Source: Cymbomonas tetramitiformis
Taxonomy: Eukaryota > Chlorophyta > Pyramimonadophyceae > Pyramimonadales > Pyramimonadaceae
DNA length: 64,000 bases
NCBI GenBank assembly: GCA_001247695.2
Contig: LGRX02035255.1
Span: 16,429-80,428, forward strand
Direction of reading: 5' to 3'
The translations under genes were made by a program, and so were the position numbers. Every line of letters starts with the position of its first letter. The stretch's first letter is position 1. Below the pieces are notes generated by a model that ran no database searches, was not told the DNA's origin, and saw only the letters and a program-made list of their open reading frames with translations. Of the stretch, positions 11,203 to 23,500 are shown piece by piece.

Positions 11203-14200
11203 TCAGGATGCGCACCGCTGTTTCTCCGCCTCCTCTTGAGGAAACCGTCCTCCGTACGACATCATTTGTGCAGCTGCTAATGTCAGTCGCAGCTCGATGG
11301 TTGGAAAAGGGAGCGCCGCCTGCAACGAGGGCTCGCCGCCCTACATGCCCCCGTCAGCGCTCCCACCCCCAATCACCGCACCTTGCGCTCCTGCGGGAGG
11401 AGCACAGCCGTATCAAGAAGCAGGCGCTGCCATCTGGATGTGTCATATCATAGAGCAGGCACCGCCATCTGGATCCAACCGCGGCAAAGGGGAAAGCATA
11501 CCTCGGGAAGGTAGGGCTCCTCAAAGCCCGAAGTGGATGCTGCAAACGAGAATGAAATTCGAGGTCCGTGAGGAGACCCTTCCCTGCCCTGCTTCGTCCT
11601 TCCAGCCACACCGTGAGATGACCCTTCCCTGCCCTGCTTCGTCCGTCCAGCCACACCGTGAGATGACCTTTCCCTGCCCTGCTTCGTCCGTCCAGCCACA
11701 CCGTGAGGTGACCTTCCCTGCCCTGCTTCGCCCCCGTCCAGCCACACCGTGAGATGACCCTCCCTGCCCTGCTTTGTCCGTCCAGCCACACCGTGAGGTG
11801 ACCCTCCCTGCCCTGCCTTCACTTGTCCAACTCGCCCATGATATGACCCTCCCTGCCTTCACTCATCCTTCTCGCCCGTGATACGACTCCTCCCTGCCTT
11901 GTCTCACTCGTCCCCCTCGCCCGTGATATGACCCTCCCAGCCTTGCCTTCACTCCCCGCCTGATAACCGAGGTGCGCCCCCGCCTGCCCTCTCCAGCTCC
12001 CCCTACCGGCACAGAAGGTGATCCCTCCCAGCACTGACCCCTAGAAACTGCTTGCTGCCTCTCAGTCCACCTAATACGCACCTACACTCACATGCTCGCC
12101 TCGCCTAAGCAATAGGCTCCGCTCCCCGGACACATCCCGCACCTCGCCCATGTGCGCATGTACACGCCTGTCTAGCACCCTCTGACACATCAGGGATGAG
12201 AGTCGGGGCAGCACCTGCGAGCCCCAATGCAACACGCGATGCGATAGGAAGACAGCATCCCCCCGGTGACAGGGCACTGCTCTCACAGCCTGCAGCCCTT
12301 CGTTGCAGTTTGGAGACCATATAGGAGCCCCTGTGGGACCCCTTCGCAGTCCCCACTGCAATACGCCACGTGGCCTCTCCCCCCCACACCAAGACCCATC
12401 AGCCTCCCCTCACCAATCCCGCGTGTCACACCTTCATAAACACTGTTGCCAAGGGTGGGCAAGTGGCCGGTCGAACGCCATGACACTCCACAGATGGGAG
12501 AGTATGTAGCACCCCTAAATACTCTGACAGCGTCTATCGCAGAATGTCCTGTCTGAACGCTGGGCATGTGTTGCCGCGGATGGTATGCAGCTCGCCTCAG
12601 TGCATCCCCGCCGCCCCTCATCAGCCGGCGGGGACGGGCGGCACCTTGTCCGCGGGGACGGCTTCGGGTCCTGACAGGGAAAGCGCGTCGCCTTCACGAT
12701 ACCTGCATCCAATGGCGCTCCAGAACATTTCACCCTGCGGTTCGGCAGGGGCTGTCTGTCCGGAGCCAGAGGAGGATTGAAATTGAGATTGGGAGGCCGC
12801 GCAGATTGGGAGGAGGCGCGGAGTGTGCGGAAGCGCCCACAGGAAGAAACTCTGATTCAGCGATGATGCTGACATGCAGAGTCAGAGTGAGCGCACATTG
12901 GGAGGGGCCAGAGGTCGAGGGGCCATTGGTGGGAGACGCCGATGCGACCGTACGGCGGATCACAACACGTCGCCGGTTTTGCAGGAAGGCACTGCAGCAC
13001 GAGCAGCCGCCTTGCGAAGGATGCTGGGGACGGGTGAAACGCCCCCCTCATGCCAGCCTCTGACCAGGGGAGCCCTTAAGCAGCCACGCCCTGCCGCACA
13101 GCGAGCGCCGAGTCCCAAGACACGGCCGGGGTAACACATGAGGCGCGAGGTACACGTGCGGGGTGCTGTGGGCGGCGGATGGCGGAGGGCCTACCCCGGG
13201 TCGGCCCATGCAGGGACGACGTAAAGGCATCCGTTGTCCGGCTGCGCCTCCGATAAAGCGATCCAGCAGGTGCAGTATTTGGGTAGTCCATTTGCGTTGA
13301 AGGATGCTGGCACCTGCTCCCATCGGCCCGCGCCCCTAAAGACCGGGCTGGCATACATACGGCTGGAGGAGTCGCGGGCATACAGGCGGAAGCGTCACGA
13401 GACGCCACACGGATTTGCCATCGACTCTGCGCACATGTCCGCTGGTATCCACGGCCAGCAGGCCGCGGTCACCCAGCATGCGCCAAGCAAGCGCCAGGCC
13501 CTTTGCAGCGCCAACACCCTTAAGGCCTCCCTGCACTTCCATATCGCAGAGCATGCTCTCGCAACCGTCTTCAGCTCGGCCTTGCTGTCATAGTCGCAGC
13601 ACTGGCTGCTCCAGGGCCCGCTTCCCTCGCAGTGCGGCCTTTGAGATCGCGCCTCCGGCCCCCCGTGACCTGAGGCCTGAGGCTGGCAGGCACACCGCCT
13701 GCACCCCCTGGAGCCCCTAGCCCGCTGTGCTGCACATGTCTCGCAGAGATCAACTGCGACGCTCCGTAGGGGCAGGAATCAAGAGGCAGGAATCAAGAGG
13801 CAAGCATCACGCACCTGCGCGGTCTCCTGCGCGGCGATGTCGGAGCCGCTGCCGAAGGCACGGTCTCGGTGCGGCATAAAGCCGGCCTCCGCCTGGCTTG
13901 GATCCACGTACCTGCAGCGCGCGCACGCACGCCTCGTGCCTGGGGCAACCATCGTGGCCCCCAGAAGCAGGGATGCAGCTGCATGGCTTGCAGAGGCAGG
14001 TTGTGGCATTAAAGTCTCGGAGGTGATCATCATAACAAGACCTCTGGATTCCGTGCCCACTACACAAGCAAGAGAACCCTATTTGAGTTATGAGAGGGCA
14101 GCGGGTCGACTCGGACGTTGCGCTCGCCAGGGTGTACCAGGGACTGGCGAGGAGAGGGCATGCCCCGCAAGGGGGCGCACACCATGCCACCAGATCCATG

Positions 14201-15244
14201 TTGCACTTATTCCCCGTCACTGCGAGCATCAATGGAGAAAGTTGCCGGACCTGTACGGTACACACAGGCCAGTCCAGATTTGAAGCTGCCCTCACGGCTC
14301 GGTGCCTGTGCTGCTGCCTGAGAAAACGCTTCGACAAGAGGTTGTTTCAGTGGAGCACAAGATTTGACGCGCGGGAAATGCTCTGCCCCGGCGGCTGCCC
14401 GGCAAGCAGGGGCTGGTGTGAAAGTGAGATGCAAGCAATGCAATGCTACGCAAAACTCTAGAACTACGATAGTCTGTGACTATACCACTTCGCTGCTAGC
14501 ACTTTCTGACCCATAGGCTCTTTACTAACTTTCCATAGAGCCGTTGGTTACTACTTGAGTTACGGCGACGCGATCTGCTAGTCAACAGAGCCGTACTTCT
14601 GAGCACCACCACGAGTGCTTTGCTTGGTTTTCGGCGCATCGCGCACAACGAGGCTGCAGGCGAATATATCTCGATTAGCTCCAAAAATAAGTCGGCGAGA
14701 GCAGCTGGTCGTGCCACAGCTCGGCGCAGATCGGTTGAACAGGAACCATCCGCTCCGATACAGTGTCAGCTACTGAGATGCTTTGATAGACCACGCGAGG
14801 GTGCTCGGCGCACCATTTCCCAAGCTTCGTCGTAGATGGCAATAAAAGTGGGCGGCCAGCCATGTCCACGCAGAGCTTTGACGCCCCTCGCAAGCTGCGA
14901 CGAGACGTATGCCTCCTTTCAAGTTCTGACACGTTTAGAAAGGCAGACGGCAGGCACATTGAGGGGAAATGGCGGCAGTTAACGGCTCAACGATCGAACA
15001 TGTAAAGGCTGCGAACCTTCGAGGCGAGCTCCCTAACATCGAAATCTTGCGAACAAACTTGGAAATAACCCTCCTTTAGCATGCACTTTTTCAACTCTGC
15101 AATCTTGCGAGATGAGATCGGTGGCGGCGCATCCTCGTCCAACTTTCGGTCAGCACGTATGGTCAGCTCGGGGCAGATGCCGGCCCAATAGTCCACGCGG
15201 GACAAGGCGGCTTCAAGGGACCCTCCTGGGGAACTCGGAGCCAT
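11203..15244 (-). CDS. Phytanoyl-CoA dioxygenase (PhyH) family protein
   Basis: An Fe(II)/2-oxoglutarate dioxygenase of about 316 residues is rebuilt from eight phased exons: 15244-15017 (ATG; EGYFQV), 14915-14814 (GWPPTFIAIYDEAWEM), 14250-14183 (TGNKCNMDLVAW), 13911-13815 (GFMPHRDRAF), 13313-13195 (CTCWIALSEAQPDNGCLYVV), 12355-12215 (GDAVFLSHRVLHWGS), about 11578-11502 (PRISFSFA) and 11319-11203 (TGA). Visible active-site residues are the HxD pair in PHRD and the distal His in SHRVLHWGS. Length and motif order fit the family; the substrate cannot be told. Two blemishes exist: one base is missing near 12295 (AAGGG where AAGGGG restores frame), and the 12215/11578 junction is one base out of phase. 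No targeting signal is obvious. A TATATA word lies just upstream of the ATG. Confidence 0.87.
11580..11830 (-). repeat. Intronic minisatellite, 45-bp units
   Basis: Five to six copies of a 45-bp unit (core CTTCGTCCGTCCAGCCACAC on the plus strand) lie in the last-but-one intron of the PhyH gene. A related but more decayed stretch continues to about 11960. Confidence 0.85.
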
Positions 15245-17307
15245 ATATGTGAGCGGTTGTTTAGTCGGAGATCAAGGTTTCTCGTAGAAACGTTTTTTGA
15301 GTGTGCTCACAAACCTCACATTTGGATGCTTCCCACCCACCCTTGTCGCCCGATTAAGATAACACTCTACAACTTCGGATGAGGTGCTCAACAGGTCAAC
15401 CTAACTGCATTATATTTCCAACGATTGTGAAAAGAACCCTACGTAGCTCACGCGATGGTGGAAAACGTGTTAGGGTTTTCAACTTTTCATCGCTAGCGCA
15501 GGCTGCTCTCGTCCCCACTCCCCAGGATTTCGATGATTCAATTCGAGGGCAACATTTATACTTCAACTTGATGGTGGTGAAGCTCATCTGTCGTGTTACA
15601 TCTCGTCTCCGGACGCCCATCAGCTCAATCTACGTTACAAACCCTAAGTAGTACTCGCGCTATTTCGGTCCGGAGACTCGGGTTCCACAGTACAGCGCAG
15701 GCTATTTATTGATAGAGCTTCTCTTTATACGCCTTCGTCGAGTGTTATTGACGACATGTGCTGACGCTGCAGACGACATGATGACGCTGAAGGTCGATTT
15801 CCGATTGTGCGATGACAGTCATCTTTTTTACATCTGGCTCTGGCACTACTCCTGAACCGAAGTCTGTGAGCCGCGGCCCAAGCAATCGATCCGCGATATT
15901 CGAGCAGGCGGGTCGTATTAGGACACCGATTGAGGGCCCACAGACTTCTCCTTTACAAACCCTACATGAAAAAAACCCTTTGTGGAGACGCCAACCCCTG
16001 AGTCCTCTGGCACCGAGACACGTCGGCTTTCCAAACTGTAAATACTGATTCCAGCGGTTCGGTGTATCATGTCATTCGCGTACTCCATCCTGCTCATACT
16101 CATCATTTGTAGTGAATATTACAAATACTCATCTAAGTATCTCAATCATCCATCCCAACGATTCATGGCAAAAAAATTCAAAATCGATACCCTCATACAA
16201 TTGTGTTCCAGCTAGCTACCACTTGGGAATACGGTAGCGTGGCACTGTGATTTTCGATGCGACGGGCCTCTTTACTCTAAAGCCAATAACTCACTAGCCT
16301 TACCTGGTTCCATATGCGGGCCGCCAAATGCAGACATATATAGATATAACGTAGCATCTGTTTCTGTGGGAAGTTCCCTTTATCTGATAAGTAGTCGAAC
16401 GTGGAATCTTGACCATCCCTTAAGTCCATTTGTAGTCATAACTGCACTTGATCACTTTTTTTCAGATTATGCAGAGGGCAACACCTGAAATTGCAGGCCT
16501 TATAAAAAATTTTATCCACTCTAGGGACAGCGTTCAAGCTGTCCGAGGCACTGGAAGAGCTGCATCCTCTACATCTTTTGTTGGAAGGGGTACAATTTTT
16601 TCATCCTGCGCCATGCACCAAGAACACCTCAGATGGAAAGAAATCTCCAGTATTCATTTTGAAAGCTATGGCCGTTGATTGGCTACAACAACCTCGTATT
16701 CAGTCAATTGAGGGTGCATTCAATCAATTATCACTTTGGTGTGCCTCAGCACAGGCCCTTCCATCGACCGCAGCCGCACCTTCGGCGTGCCCCAGCTTAA
16801 GTGCATTCGCATGTTGCCGTTTGCATCTTGCCTGTGGCGCGCCATTGCCAGCACCACACCCCCAGCTCCAATGACTTAAGTCTCCAAGCTTTCTCAACAC
16901 TTACGCTACGAGCCGAAAAACACCCGAAGCCCTCCAAGAGTTGCACATCTGACTTGCAGTACCATGAAAGGAACCTTAGGATTATGCCTTTTGACGTGCG
17001 TGCAGCAAAAGAAGTGATTCCGCGCTCCACTTGTCTCCTTAAGCTTACCCATAAAACTAGCGCATACTGCATACCTGAATTACAGTATCAGTTACAGAGT
17101 ATTTACATGCACGATAGCCGCACCAGACAGACGCCGGTGATGCACGCATGCGGAGCCCGGGCGTGGCCGCCGTCCCAGTGCTAATATCGCATGTTTTTCT
17201 GCCACCTCCATTCAATACACGCTCCTAGCACAGGGCTTTCATCGAAAGGCTCACCAGTAATTACATTTGGTCGAATGGCCCTCATCACATTTCGGTCATC
17301 AAACAGC
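15245..17307. other. Intergenic stretch without a supported gene
   Basis: Upstream of the PhyH gene and downstream of the proline-rich gene. Open frames at 15379-15651 and 16448-16874 lack motifs or matching splice partners. Part of 16800-17070 (minus) could hold a cytoplasmic-tail exon of the neighbouring membrane gene, but I cannot show it. Confidence 0.45.
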
Positions 17308-17580
17308 TCACCTGTATCTCCATTCAATTTTGACTAGCAACACGCCGGCCAGCAGTATAATGAAACCAACTGAAGCCGCCATGATGATCAGGATGAGGTC
17401 GTTGCCCCCGCCAGAGTTGTCGCTCGCACTTGATGAGGTGGCAACGACAGGTGGACTAGGAGGTGGGCTTGGAGGTGGTGGCCTCGGAGGCGGGCTTGGG
17501 GGAGAGGGTGGCGGCAGGTTAGGCGGTGGCGATGGAGGCCGGGACGGAGGTGGCGGCGATGGTGGTGGACGCGGGCCGGG
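17308..17580 (-). CDS. Proline stalk plus single transmembrane segment
   Basis: The frame reads PPPSPPSPPPRPPPPSPPPS, then VVATSSSASDNSGGG, then the hydrophobic NDLILIIMAASVGFIILLAG and VLLVKIEWRYR. An ATACAG|GTGAGC donor follows, so a short basic cytoplasmic tail continues in an exon I did not find. Topology is stalk outside, tail inside. Confidence 0.6.
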   Translation of the reverse strand, partial: PGPRPPPSPPPPSRPPSPPPNLPPPSPPSPPPRPPPPSPPPSPPVVATSSSASDNSGGGNDLILIIMAASVGFIILLAGVLLVKIEWRYR

Positions 17581-20500
17581 CGGAGGGGGAAGGTGGATGT
17601 AAGGGAGCAGGCGGTGTGGGTGGCGGAGGCGGAGGCAAAGGTGGAGGGTGAGGTGAGCGGTGGAGAGCAAATGGTCGCCAGGCCTCCTCCGCACGCACAG
17701 CAGTATCCTCCGGGCTCAGCCCATCCACTGCGATCCATCCCCCCGCCCCACGGATCAGCACCCCGTATCGCTGACACCGCACACCCAACCAGAAGGGAGC
17801 TAGTGCCGTTCCAGCAGGGATCGAAGCCAGAGGCACTGGATCATCCTGCAGAGGAGCTGCTGAGGACTTTCAGCAGGAAGCCTGTCGCCTCTCACTTCTC
17901 AAGGACTGTCCTGCTTCCCTGATTGTTGGATCAGATTAGTATAGGGACGGCTATGCATGATCCCGAGAGATGCACATGTTCCCAGCTCCGGGCCTCTGAT
18001 AGACTTGAGCCGCACGATGAATGGGTCAGAAGGGGGCGAGAATAGGGGGGTGGGGCTGTGAGCGTGGCTGGCAGCCATGATCCCACCCACCTGCATATTT
18101 CCCGAACTCGCCCCAGTGCTCAAGCCAGCCTGGCCCTTTCGCTCCATCCTCGCACCAGTCCTGAGTGCGCCCCACCCCCCCCGTCCCGGTCGAGCCCGCG
18201 TGTCGCTCAGCCCTCGACGTCCCAAACGCCCATCTTCTAAAAGTATGAAAGGTCCAATTATTGGATGTGGAAACCGGAGTGTTCTGAATGGTTTGACCGT
18301 TATCAAGGTGCACAATGCGCTCAATGTCTCCGTCTCTGGTACGCCACCACGGGGGAATGTGGCCGCCTGCCAGAAGAGCTCATGGTCAGGTTACCCACAG
18401 GAAGATCGGGACGGTGAGGGTGGGAGGGCAGGGGACAGGGGATAGAGTTCGAGAGAGTGGGACGGGTGGGGACAGGCAACGGGATCTGGGGTAATCACCT
18501 TTTCGGTGTACGACTGACAAGCGTACCCATCACCATCCACCCAGCCCTCGGGGAAGTCTTTGCAGCAGCCGAGGCCGGGAGGAGGGGGTGCGCGAAGGTG
18601 GAGGCAGCGGGGGCGGGGGCGGGGGTGGTGACGGAGGGGCCCCAAAGACGACGATGGTGTCAGCAGTAACAAAGCCGTACTGTGAAGTGAAATTGTCATA
18701 CGTGAAGATGGAGCCCGGATCCTCCTCCAGCAACGCAATCAGACGCCGAGCTGCATCGCATCCAGGAGGCGTGTCAGACATGGTTGCGTCGCCGTGGGTA
18801 AGGCAGGGAGGGCTCAGGCTCAAGAGCGTTGTGAAAGGAAGGTGGTGTACAGGCTTAAAATTCGGGCAAGGGATGGGTCGGGGTAGGCTTTGTACAGCGA
18901 CCAAAAGCCTCCTGACGCCTGTCCTGCGCTCGGCTTCCTCCTGGCACCGCCTGCACTCGCTTCTCCAGCGCCCGCCCTGCACGCTTGGCTTCCCTACTGA
19001 CGCCTGCCCTGCGCTCGGCTTCCTCCTGACGCCCGCCCCGCGCCGGCTTCCTCCTGACGCCCGCCCTGCGCTCGGCTTCCTCCTGACTTCGCCCTGCGCT
19101 CGGCTAAGCGCCCGCCCTGCTCGGCTCTCCTGACGCCCGCCCTGCCCTCGGCTCCTCCTGGCGCCCGCCTGCGCCGACTTCCTCCTGCCCTGTCCTGCGC
19201 TGGCTTCTCCTGACGCCCGCCCCGCGCCGGCTTCCTCCTGACGCCTGCCCTGCCCTCAGCTCCTCCTGACGCCTGCCCTGCGCTCGGCTCCTCCCGACGC
19301 CCGCTCAGCGCTCGGCTTCGAGCGGAGATCATCAATCGGAGGTTACCCACAGAGAGAATTCAGGTGGGCTGCATGCCAGAGGGTTGCCGGGAGGTTTGCT
19401 CTCGGCGGAAATGGAGAGTCAGAACGTACTCTTGCTACCTACGCGAGCAAACGCCACCCGATTGGCCACCGCCACACTCGCTGGCCTGCACGCGCAGAGC
19501 ATCCCCACCTTCAAGGGTCAACCGTCGCCTCCGCCTCCCCTCAGGAGCAGCCCATTGGCTCCTACAGTAAACAGCCGCGCCTCCTTCTTCCGGGCTGCAA
19601 TATGCCTCCGGAAGCGGGAAGCGGGCCGCAAGCATGTCCACTTGCCATCAAGCAGCGACAGTTTGCTGGGCGACAATTCCAAATGTGATGTGTGCCTGGA
19701 ACGAAGGCCCTGCGAGGAGGCTGTCCTGGGTCAGACAGAGTGACGGCAGCCGGGCATACCGAATTTCGTCGATAGCGGCTTCCTCGGGGGGCACGCCGGC
19801 GGCGGCGGCCATCTGGGCGTTGAAGTCGCGCTCGAACTCGGGGCGGAAGCCGGGGTACTCAAAGGCGCTGTAGTCCAGACCCCAGAAGTACACCACGGAG
19901 GTGACGTGCACCGGCCCGGTTGGGGGTGGCGGGGATGGTGGTGGCGGTGAAGGGATCGGTGGCGAATAGGGTGGCAAGGGCTGGCACACACCCCAGCTCC
20001 CTTCTCGCTATCCGGGCGGTATCCATAAATGGACAGCCAGGATCCAGGCATGAGCCTAGCATGGTGCTCCAGGATGCGAGCCGTGAACAGGACCCCCTTT
20101 CGGCGACACGAGGATGTGTTCCTATGACAAAATTGATGATAGGGATTGGAGAAAGCAGGTGGCCAATCAAGCCGCTCTTGAAGCAACATGTTATCTTGCA
20201 GCATCGGACCACGGCTTATAAAAGGATGAGCCCTCTAAACGCACATCCAATGGACCAGATCCCACGAAGTGATGCGCCCTCTGAACGCACATCCAATGGA
20301 CCAGAGCCCGCGACATGATGCGCACTCTGAACGCACATCCAATGGACCAGAGGCCGCGAAGGGATGCGCCATCTGAACGCACATCCAATGGACCAGAGCC
20401 CACGAAGGGATGCGCCCTCTGAACGCACATCCAATGGACCGGAGCCCACGAAGTGATGCGCTCTCTGTACGCACATCCAATGGACCAGAGCCCGTGAAGT

Positions 20501-23500
20501 GATGCGCCCTCTCAACGCACATCCAATGGATCAGAGCCCGCGAAGTGATGCGCCCTCTGTACACGCACACGCAGGATCGCAGGTAGTCACCGGTGGCTGG
20601 GGCAGCGGTGGTGGACTTGGAGGTGGCGGTGGGGAAGGAGGAGGGGATGGGCTGAGGAGGCCCAGACAGGGACAGGGGAGGGGAAAGGAAGGAGGAGCAG
20701 GCGAATCATCCTCATAATGATCAACCTCCAAACGCCCATAATGGCCACGGGGGTTGAGGCACGCGAGGGCGGGAGGGCGGCGGTGGAGGCCGGGTGGGGC
20801 GAGGGGAGCGCAGGAGAGGAAGAGCCATCTTATCCATCAGGTAGGTTGGTAGGCTGCGGGTGCGGTGGAGGAGTGATAGGGGTGGTGTGGGAGGTGGCGG
20901 CAGAGGTGGTGAGTAGCGACGGAGGAGAGGGCGGGGGGAGGCATTGGTGGTGGTGAAGGAGGCGCGGAGCGTGGGAGGAGGAGGAGGATAATAGTCCCAT
21001 TCCTGGGCGGTGTAAAGCGGATGTGGGGGCATAGGAGGAGGAGCGATGGTGGAGGGGACGGGGAGGAGGTGGGGAGGGTGGTGGTTTGGGGGCGAAGGGG
21101 AGGTGGGCGGGTGGAGGAGTGGGAATGGAGGTGGTAGAAATAGGTGGCGGGCGTAATGGGGTGAGGCGCGTGCCATTCCTGGCGGTGTCAGTGGGCATGG
21201 CGGGGCAGGAGAGGGAGAGGGTGGGGGCGGAGAAGAGGTGGGCACGGAGGTGGAAGTGACGACGGAGGAGGCCAAGGTGGGGGGGCCTGGGTGGGGGCGG
21301 ACCAGGAGGCGGGGATTAGGGGTGGTGGGTGAGGGGGTGGGGTGATGGAGAGTCCACCAGTCGGCCCGGAGGAAGCGGTGGGTGCGGAGGGGTTGGAGGG
21401 GGGGGAGATGGTGGAGGAGGGCCCGGCGGAGGTGGAGAGGGAGGAGGCGAAAATGGTGGAGGTGGTTTCGGTGGAGGAGGTGAAGGCGGAGGAGGGATAG
21501 GCGGTGGAGGAGCTGCGCACCCACAGACCAAAACGAATTCTTATCATCTGGGGCAGCTCTAAATAGAACTGCGTGGCCGAGTATTGCCCTGCTTTCCTGC
21601 GCCGTGCGTCACACGTGCACCGGCAAGTCGGCAGGAGGCGCCTTGCCAGATGCTCAGCGGGATTGCTTGCCGCATATTCCGCCGTCTGTGCTGCAATCGA
21701 CAATGTGTATTGAATGAGGAGATATCGACGCATGGAGCAAGGCATTGGCCCCAAGTCCAAGCCTTCCCGCTCTACAGATCCAACCCTCAAGCTCCATTCA
21801 CTATTTCTCAGCCTCAATATTCCCCTCAGCACCTTCACTACATCCCGGTCCCTCTCCCCTTTAACCCGTCTCCCTCCTACTCCCTCGTGATATTCACGCT
21901 TCCCCTCATCAGATTCTAGCACATATTTCAAACGCTGATTACTTAAAGACAATTTGAGGCATCCTTTGTACACCGTCAACATATTGGAACATCAAGCTTG
22001 CATGCCGCCGAGCTGATGAGTCGGCGATCAACCTCGGATTGCACGGGAGTTTCCATCAGCGCTTCCTGGAAGGAGGGCACAAGGCTCACTTGCGCGCGCT
22101 CCCCAGTTTCTCCGAGCCGCAGGCAAAGTGCCGAGCCACCGATTGCACATTGTCACAGAGTTGAGACGCGCTGAGTAATGGATGAGCCTTCGGCAAAACT
22201 GCGAGGGGGAACTGAGGTTGGCAACACGTTGTATGGCAGGAGCTCTTATCGCGGTCAATGGTGAGCAAGACTGTGGCTAGAGGCATCACCTGGAGGGGGG
22301 GGTGACGGCGGCGGTGGGATGCATCTGTAAGTATGACACAGGGACCAATGCTTAAGCCCCGGTGGAGTAAAGGGAATAGGGGGCCAGGAGGAGGAGGAGA
22401 CAGGCGGGGGTTGGGTGGAGGTGGGGATGGCGGTGGCGGTGATGGAGGCTCTGGGAAGGAGGGGCCAATTTGTAGGCGGGGATGCGCTGATGGAGCTTAT
22501 GCAGATATGCATGGGGGTGAGTGGCACCAGAAGAATCTCAGAGGTGTCCGCGGGATGAGGCGGGCGGGAGGAGGGGGAGACGGGGAGGGAGGGGAGGGAG
22601 GAGGAGGAGGGAGGAGGGAGGTGGCGGAGGGGAGGGCGGTGGTTGAAATGGAGGTGGGGAGACAGGAGGTGGAAGGCGGAGGGCTGGGAGGGGGGCTTGG
22701 CGGAGGGGACTGGGAGGGGGAGAGGGCCACTTCCACCATCCTGTTCGCCCCCAACTCTCCAATTAGCGTCATCACTGACGTGCCTGCTCATCAGCTTATG
22801 GCATGTGCACGTGGACCAGGAAAAATGACAGCTTACACCGAATTTGCAATTTACAATTGCGTTCTGCTCTGAGCATGTGACGTGGAGGGCCATTGAAAGT
22901 CGCGCAGGTTCCTGATGTCGTGCAGCATGCAACATGGAAGAGTAGGCAGAGGGGGCGCAGCTTGCCAATGGCGTGCAACATGGAAGAGTAGGCAGATGGG
23001 GCGCAGCTTGCCAATGGCGTGCAAGATGGCATTGAGTACAATTTCACCAGAGTGACACATGCCTCTTGGTGTATATGAATAAATGTGGGGGCATACAAGT
23101 ACAACATAGACACCTCACCTGGCGGTGTGGGCTCCGCAGGGGGGAACGGTGGTGGCGGATTTGGTGAGGCGGTGAAGGGGGGGGATGGAGGAGGAGGAGG
23201 TGGTAAGTGCAGTGTGTGATGGAAGGAGGTGAGGGAAGGGGAGGGCAGGTGAGGTGGGCACGGGGGGGGGAGGGGACGGAGGCGGAGGGCGGGGAGGGGA
23301 GGAGGCCAGAAAATCATTCTGGGTGAGGCGGATGAGGTGGGAGAGGAGGTGGTGGAAGGGGGTGGAGATGGATCGGTGGTGGAGATGGGGGTGAGGGGTG
23401 GAGGAGGCGGTGGTGGGGGAGGCGGAGGGGGAAGGAGACCAGCAAAAGGAGATGATGTGGAAGGTGAAGATGGTCAAGACTGATGGAGGTGGACGGAGGT

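Noticed and set aside
13336..13554. Minus-strand frame GLALAWRMLGDRGLLAVDTSG as an extra PhyH exon
   Set aside because: It lies between two exons that already join in phase and in family order; including it would insert about 55 foreign residues.
19648..19650. Selenocysteine codon explanation for the in-frame TGA
   Set aside because: No SECIS-like structure was noticed, and the module is a structural surface domain, not a redox enzyme.
20225..20575. Regular 46-bp repeats that might be taken for a CRISPR array
   Set aside because: Units are head-to-tail with no variable spacers, and the context is an intron of a eukaryotic gene.
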